Below, in pieces: positions 60,239 to 64,000 of a stretch of 64,000 nucleotides of DNA. The translations under genes and the position numbers were made by a program. The notes beneath the pieces are model-generated. The model had not been told where the DNA came from. It saw nothing but the letters and a program-made list of their open reading frames with translations, and made no database searches. Positions within the stretch are counted from its first letter, which is position 1, and each line of letters opens with the position of its first letter. The DNA comes from JALHOP01 sp964484195 (lineage in GTDB: Bacteria; Myxococcota; XYA12-FULL-58-9; JALHOP01), in the NCBI GenBank assembly GCA_964484195.1, contig CAZAER010000011.1, forward strand, positions 62,001 through 126,000, in the 5' to 3' direction.

Positions 60239-62641
60239 GTGGCGAGAGCTCGAATGGTCGCATTGCTGTTGCTGGTGCCGGCATGTGGCGGCGGCGACAA
60301 AGACGGGTCGCGCAACAACATCAAGATCGCCGTTTTGGCGGACAACATCGCGATCGAGCGCGGCATCGATGCCTTGTTGCCGGTCTCGATCGAGCGCCCC
60401 GACACCATTGGTGACGTGACCCTCGCCGTGCCAACCCCGGAAGGTGTGCTCGCCGACCCCGTCGTGGTGCGGGCCGGCGAAAGCGAGGCGTTGCTCCACG
60501 TCGCGGTGTCCGTCAGCGCGGAGCTCGGCCCAACGTCCCTCGTTGTGTCTGCTGTGGCGGACGGTGGCGACGGACGTGTCGAACATCCTCTGGAGATTCT
60601 CGAGGCAGCCCCATCGAGCCTGCAGCTCATCAGCTTGGCTCTCGACAACGGCGTCATCGATTACGAGACGGCGCTCGTCTATCGCGCTTACGCGTTGGTC
60701 GCCGATGAGCGTCTTCCAGAAGCCTACCGCGGCGTCGGCAACGACGAAGACCTGGGCTTCGCCTTCGATGCAACCAACCCCGACTTGCCGCAGGCGACCC
60801 AAGACGCGCTCGCGCCGTTCCTGGTGCGACCCACCGACCCGACCAGCATCTATCAGACCTTCGGCGCGACCAACCCGCAGGGCCTGACGGCGCAGACCAC
60901 CCCGTGTGTCGCCACGGACCCTTCGCAAGACATTCAAGGTCCTTTCAAGACGGCCCGCATCGCCGCACCCCTGCGCGTTTGGGTGAAGTGCACCGGCGAT
61001 CAAGCGGCAGACGACGCCATCCTCGCCAGCGGCCTCACGTTCGCGAGTGAGCTCTACGGGCCGATGACCACTCTGATGGGCCAACCGGTGCTCGATGATC
61101 CGGGCGTGCCCATCGTCGGCAATCTCGACAGCGCCATCGACTTTTTCATCGTACCGACGGGCCAGGCGACGTCGCGCGGCGGCATCGCCTACGGCGGCGC
61201 CAATGGCGTGGCGTACGGCGCGCTACCGTACAGTGGCTCGACGTCGAGCGGTTACGTCGTGATCAGCCGAGAGCGTGCAAGCGAAGCTGGCGGCTTCAAG
61301 TCGACGATGGCGCACGAATTCTTCCACATCCTGCAGTACGCTCACAACGCGCAGATCTTCTGGCAGGGCGTGAACAGGAAGTTCGTCCACGAGTTCTGGT
61401 GGGCGGAAGCGTCGGCAACCTGGGCGTCGTCGCACTTCGCCCGAGAGAGCGCGAAAGCCAACGTCTACTGTCGTTACGGCCACTTCCAATATTCCCCGTC
61501 GTCACTGCATCGCTCGTACGGCGACTCCGACTTGCGCATGTACGCCGCGTTCGTTTGGGGCTTTTGGGCGGAGCACGACAAAGGCGGCCCGCAAATCATC
61601 CGCAGCTCGTGGGATGCGCTGCACGGCATCGTCGGCCACGACGCCGGCAATCAAGCGCTCGACGGCGTCTTCGACTTCGAGACCAACTTCCGCAAGTTCG
61701 CTATCGCGAACGTCAACGAGAACTTGCCGTCGGCATTGAGCGAAGACAAGCGGCACCAAGGCCTCGACTCCGAATTCCCTCGCGACAAGCCGCGCTACGT
61801 CATGGACGAGATCATCGACGTCGCCTCCGAGTTCAACAGGGGAGTCGACATCCCGGCGCTCAAAGCGTCGTACTACCGCATCACCCCGCGCGACCCGGTG
61901 AAGAAGGTCGTCGTCCACTTCAACCAGATCACCCAGCGCGACGGTCTCGACATCGACGTGCTCGTCAAGAAGGACGACGACTGGAAGCTCGAGGACCACA
62001 CCGACGACGACAAGGCGGTTTTCTGTTCCGACGTGCGTGACATCATCTTGGTGCTCTCGAATCACAACGTGCCGCTCGACGAGTTCGTGCTCGGCGCTCT
62101 GCGCTTCGAGACCATGGAAGTGCCGTGTGAAGCCGCCTGGAGTGGCACCCTGCGCCACGAGCTGATTCAGGACGCCGACGGCGCCGACATCACCCTCATC
62201 GAGACCGCCGACGTGCGGCTGGTACAGACCGATCCGGAAGACCCAGCGAGGACCTACGACTTCGTGCCCACCGGTACGTTCCGCTGGAATCGCAGCGGCA
62301 CCCTCGCTGGCTGCACCCTCTTCAGCGACGACTATCACGGCACCTTCGGCGAGGGCCCGGCCTGGGGCGGACTGCACCTCGTCGGCACGACGTCCCCACC
62401 AACGTATTACGGACAGATCACCACGGACGTCTTCAACGTGGTCCAGCACGTCACCTGTCCTGACCCGGAGAGCAACTTCGACATCGAAGGCCCGCAGAGC
62501 GCCTCGCTCTGGCTCGTGTACTTCAACGAACCGGCGCAGCTGAAGAACGAGGGCAAGCTGATGCAAGGTGAGCACATCCAGAACTCCGGCACGCAGCATC
62601 TCGAGAAATGGACGTGGAACCTGACGCTGGAGGAAAACTAG
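60239..62641 (+). CDS. HEXXH metallopeptidase-like lipoprotein, second tandem copy
   Basis: 800 residues from a GTG start; an ATG 15 bases later is possible. Lipobox VPAC (Cys about 16). It is collinear with the previous gene: the same Ig-like N-terminus, HEFFHILQYAHN (His about 359 and 363), then Glu about 390 in WWAEASATWASSHFA, again 31 residues from the first His, and the same LSNHN-type C-terminal region. All putative catalytic residues are kept in both copies, so both may be active. The stop shares CTAG with the convergent SpoU-type methyltransferase gene. Confidence 0.83.
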   Translation: MARARMVALLLLVPACGGGDKDGSRNNIKIAVLADNIAIERGIDALLPVSIERPDTIGDVTLAVPTPEGVLADPVVVRAGESEALLHVAVSVSAELGPTSLVVSAVADGGDGRVEHPLEILEAAPSSLQLISLALDNGVIDYETALVYRAYALVADERLPEAYRGVGNDEDLGFAFDATNPDLPQATQDALAPFLVRPTDPTSIYQTFGATNPQGLTAQTTPCVATDPSQDIQGPFKTARIAAPLRVWVKCTGDQAADDAILASGLTFASELYGPMTTLMGQPVLDDPGVPIVGNLDSAIDFFIVPTGQATSRGGIAYGGANGVAYGALPYSGSTSSGYVVISRERASEAGGFKSTMAHEFFHILQYAHNAQIFWQGVNRKFVHEFWWAEASATWASSHFARESAKANVYCRYGHFQYSPSSLHRSYGDSDLRMYAAFVWGFWAEHDKGGPQIIRSSWDALHGIVGHDAGNQALDGVFDFETNFRKFAIANVNENLPSALSEDKRHQGLDSEFPRDKPRYVMDEIIDVASEFNRGVDIPALKASYYRITPRDPVKKVVVHFNQITQRDGLDIDVLVKKDDDWKLEDHTDDDKAVFCSDVRDIILVLSNHNVPLDEFVLGALRFETMEVPCEAAWSGTLRHELIQDADGADITLIETADVRLVQTDPEDPARTYDFVPTGTFRWNRSGTLAGCTLFSDDYHGTFGEGPAWGGLHLVGTTSPPTYYGQITTDVFNVVQHVTCPDPESNFDIEGPQSASLWLVYFNEPAQLKNEGKLMQGEHIQNSGTQHLEKWTWNLTLEEN

Positions 62642-63477
62642 CGGCGGCGCTTGCTCGAGGTCGGCTGCGGCGCGGCGCGCTCTTGGCCGTGGGCGCGGAA
62701 GTGCTCCCACAAGAGGATGGCGGTGGCTTGCGCGAGGTTCAGACTCTCGCTGCCACCGGCGCCGGGGATGGTCACGGTCAGGGCAGCGCGCTTGGCGAGC
62801 TGCTCGGAGACGCCGGCATTTTCGCCGCCGACGCAGAAGATGGCGCGCGCGGGCAGGGTGACTTCGCCGAGCAACGACTTGCCGTGTGAGCTGGTGGTGA
62901 CGAGCGCAATGTCTTCCAAAGCGGACAGGTCGCGGCCGATGTCGCGCAACGGGACGTGCTCGACGGCTTCGGTCGCACCCTGCGCCACGCGCACCGCCGC
63001 CTGCGAGAAGCCCGGAGACTCGCCCGTGGTGAGCAAGTGGCGGACGCCGAAGTAGGCGCAGGTGCGGGCGACGGCCCCGACGTTGTTCGGGTTCTTGACG
63101 CCGTCGAGGAGCACCATGGCGAGCGGTCCTTTATGGCGCACCAGCTGACTCGCTAGGTTCGCGGCCATCAGCGGCTGCTTCTTGCGCGCCACCAGACAGA
63201 CGCCGTCGTGCCGCATGGTCTCGGTGAACTCGGCGAGCTCTTCGATGGTGACGTCGTACCAGGGGACGTCCTGCGCGTCGCACCACGCGAGGATGTCGCT
63301 GACCTCACGCTGCATGCGCTCGATGACGTAGACGCGGGTGATGTCGCGCGGTCGGCTCGCGAACAGAGCTCTCGCCGACTCGAGGCCGGCGACCTTGATT
63401 TCGTGCTTCAACGACGGAGGGATTTCGCGAAAGCGGGCCAAGGCATCGCCGTAACTCGGCTCGCAAGCACGAGGCAA
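62638..63477 (-). CDS. SpoU/TrmH-family RNA 2'-O-ribose methyltransferase
   Basis: 279 residues. The SPOUT knot motifs are visible: LLDGVKNPNNVGAVARTCAYFGV (motif 1), IFCVGGENAGVSEQLA (motif 2) and IPGAGGSESLNLAQATAILLWE (motif 3). The N-terminal part (about 30-100) is a substrate-binding domain of the L30e type. It transfers a methyl group from SAM to a ribose 2'-OH in rRNA or tRNA; the target is not predictable. The start at 63477 leaves only 23 bases to the divergent gene, so a later start is possible. Confidence 0.9.
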   Translation of the reverse strand: MPRACEPSYGDALARFREIPPSLKHEIKVAGLESARALFASRPRDITRVYVIERMQREVSDILAWCDAQDVPWYDVTIEELAEFTETMRHDGVCLVARKKQPLMAANLASQLVRHKGPLAMVLLDGVKNPNNVGAVARTCAYFGVRHLLTTGESPGFSQAAVRVAQGATEAVEHVPLRDIGRDLSALEDIALVTTSSHGKSLLGEVTLPARAIFCVGGENAGVSEQLAKRAALTVTIPGAGGSESLNLAQATAILLWEHFRAHGQERAAPQPTSSKRRR

Positions 63478-63500
63478 GTCGCGGATACTCCTGGCGACGC

Positions 63501-64000
63501 ATGTTGCCGCTCGCGCTCCTGTTGATGATGACCGCGACGCCCGCTTCGGTGCGGTGCGACGACACGCGGCGGGTCGTTCCGGGTGACGTGAAGAAGGAGG
63601 CGATTGCGCTGCATCGTGACCTGCGCAAGCGCGGCATGCGCGTCGCGGACCTTCCGAGCGAGGGCCTCGCGGCGCATCGCATGCTCGAGGCGCAGATGCG
63701 CATGCACGCCTGGTGTGGCGCCGACGAGCAGCTCCGCATCGTTCGGGCGTCCCTCGGCGGCGCGCCTCATCGCAAGGCGCCGAGCGATGACAAGACGCCC
63801 CCGGCGACAGCCTTCGCGGCGGGCGAAGAGCTACCCGAGAAAGAAGTCACCGCGGGGTGTCCCGGCATCCAGAAAGGCCGAGCTCCAGGCGCCGTCATTG
63901 CGGCTCTCGCAGCGACGCTCGACGAAACCAAGGTTCGCGTCATCGAGGTCCGGCGCGGCCCGGAGCTCCTCGAGCAGCTCGACCAGGCAGTCCGCCTTCG
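63501..64000 (+). CDS. Exported protein of unknown function, cut by the window edge
   Basis: 166 complete codons are open from the ATG at 63501 to the window end. The N-terminus is hydrophobic (LPLALLLMMTATPAS) with cleavage likely after PAS. The mature part has scattered Cys (CDDT, WCGADE, GCPG) and alternating basic helices (EAIALHRDLRKRGMRVADLP), then an Ala-rich region (PGAVIAALAATLDE). No family is recognised. The 23-base gap to the divergent methyltransferase gene must carry both promoters. Confidence 0.65.
   Translation, partial: MLPLALLLMMTATPASVRCDDTRRVVPGDVKKEAIALHRDLRKRGMRVADLPSEGLAAHRMLEAQMRMHAWCGADEQLRIVRASLGGAPHRKAPSDDKTPPATAFAAGEELPEKEVTAGCPGIQKGRAPGAVIAALAATLDETKVRVIEVRRGPELLEQLDQAVRL

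Noticed and set aside
59096..61084. A 662-codon minus-strand open frame antisense to both metallopeptidase-like genes
   Set aside because: No signal, motif or ribosome site; spans two real genes with lipoprotein starts and HEXXH motifs on the other strand.

Overview
The window is GC-rich and almost fully coding: about 61 protein genes and one tRNA. The longest intergenic stretch is 292 bases (27762-28053), so no gene-free stretch exceeds 300 bases. Gene content points to a Myxococcota (former Deltaproteobacteria) chromosome. Markers are a GltJ/AgmX-like zinc-ribbon/GYF/TonB-like protein, two MshEN-domain proteins, PilZ proteins, a CarF/PEDS1 plasmalogen desaturase, an NtrC-type regulator, TolQ-TolR-TolR and ExbB-ExbD-TonB energiser sets, thrombospondin-type-3 and CSLREA lipoproteins and a bacterial caspase. 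I saw no transposase, integrase, CRISPR array, prophage or obvious pseudogene. The taxonomic call is an inference from gene families.

Layout. 1-10012 is a surface-polysaccharide cluster: the tail of a BY-kinase, an O-antigen-ligase-like protein with TPRs, an export lipoprotein, three glycosyltransferases, a PglC-like phosphoglycosyl transferase, a PglD-like acetyltransferase and a WbpM/PglF-type dehydratase. 10098-20590 holds a DUF4397 lipoprotein, a CpxP/CpxR/CpxA-like envelope-stress unit, a CSLREA lipoprotein, an RhlE-type helicase, a TPR-like lipoprotein and a class II photolyase. 20656-28974 holds a DUF1328 protein, a TolQ-TolR-TolR motor set, the CarF-like desaturase with a UBP zinc finger, TreY, a type II NADH dehydrogenase and a putative heme-oxygenase-fold protein.

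28971-45769 holds a POTRA/outer-membrane barrel, a double PilZ protein, an endonuclease/phosphatase-fold protein and a phospholipase D-VTT fusion. It continues with phenylalanine hydroxylase and a tightly coupled leftward unit: MshEN-REC-TPR, GltJ-like, MshEN-GAF-HEAT, MobA-like. Upstream of that is another coupled unit: PilZ-Hsp70 fusion, nadC, birA, secreted protein. 45806-51181 runs rightward: membrane protein, DUF4398 lipoprotein, TSP3 lipoprotein, ExbB, ExbD, TonB, a small protein and an NtrC-type regulator. 51197-52708 runs leftward with tRNA-Ala(GGC). 52842-62641 is the most unusual locus: a lipoprotein, an ECF sigma factor, a membrane anti-sigma-like protein, an exported caspase with a barrel-like tail, a paralogue of the first lipoprotein and two tandem HEXXH lipoproteins. 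The window ends with a SpoU methyltransferase and an exported protein cut by the edge.

Themes: (i) envelope biogenesis and energy-coupled envelope machines; (ii) several candidate c-di-GMP receptor domains with no GGDEF or EAL protein in view; (iii) very tight packing, with many ATGA/GTGA/TTGA start-stop overlaps and four convergent pairs whose stop codons share one palindromic tetranucleotide (TTAA or CTAG).
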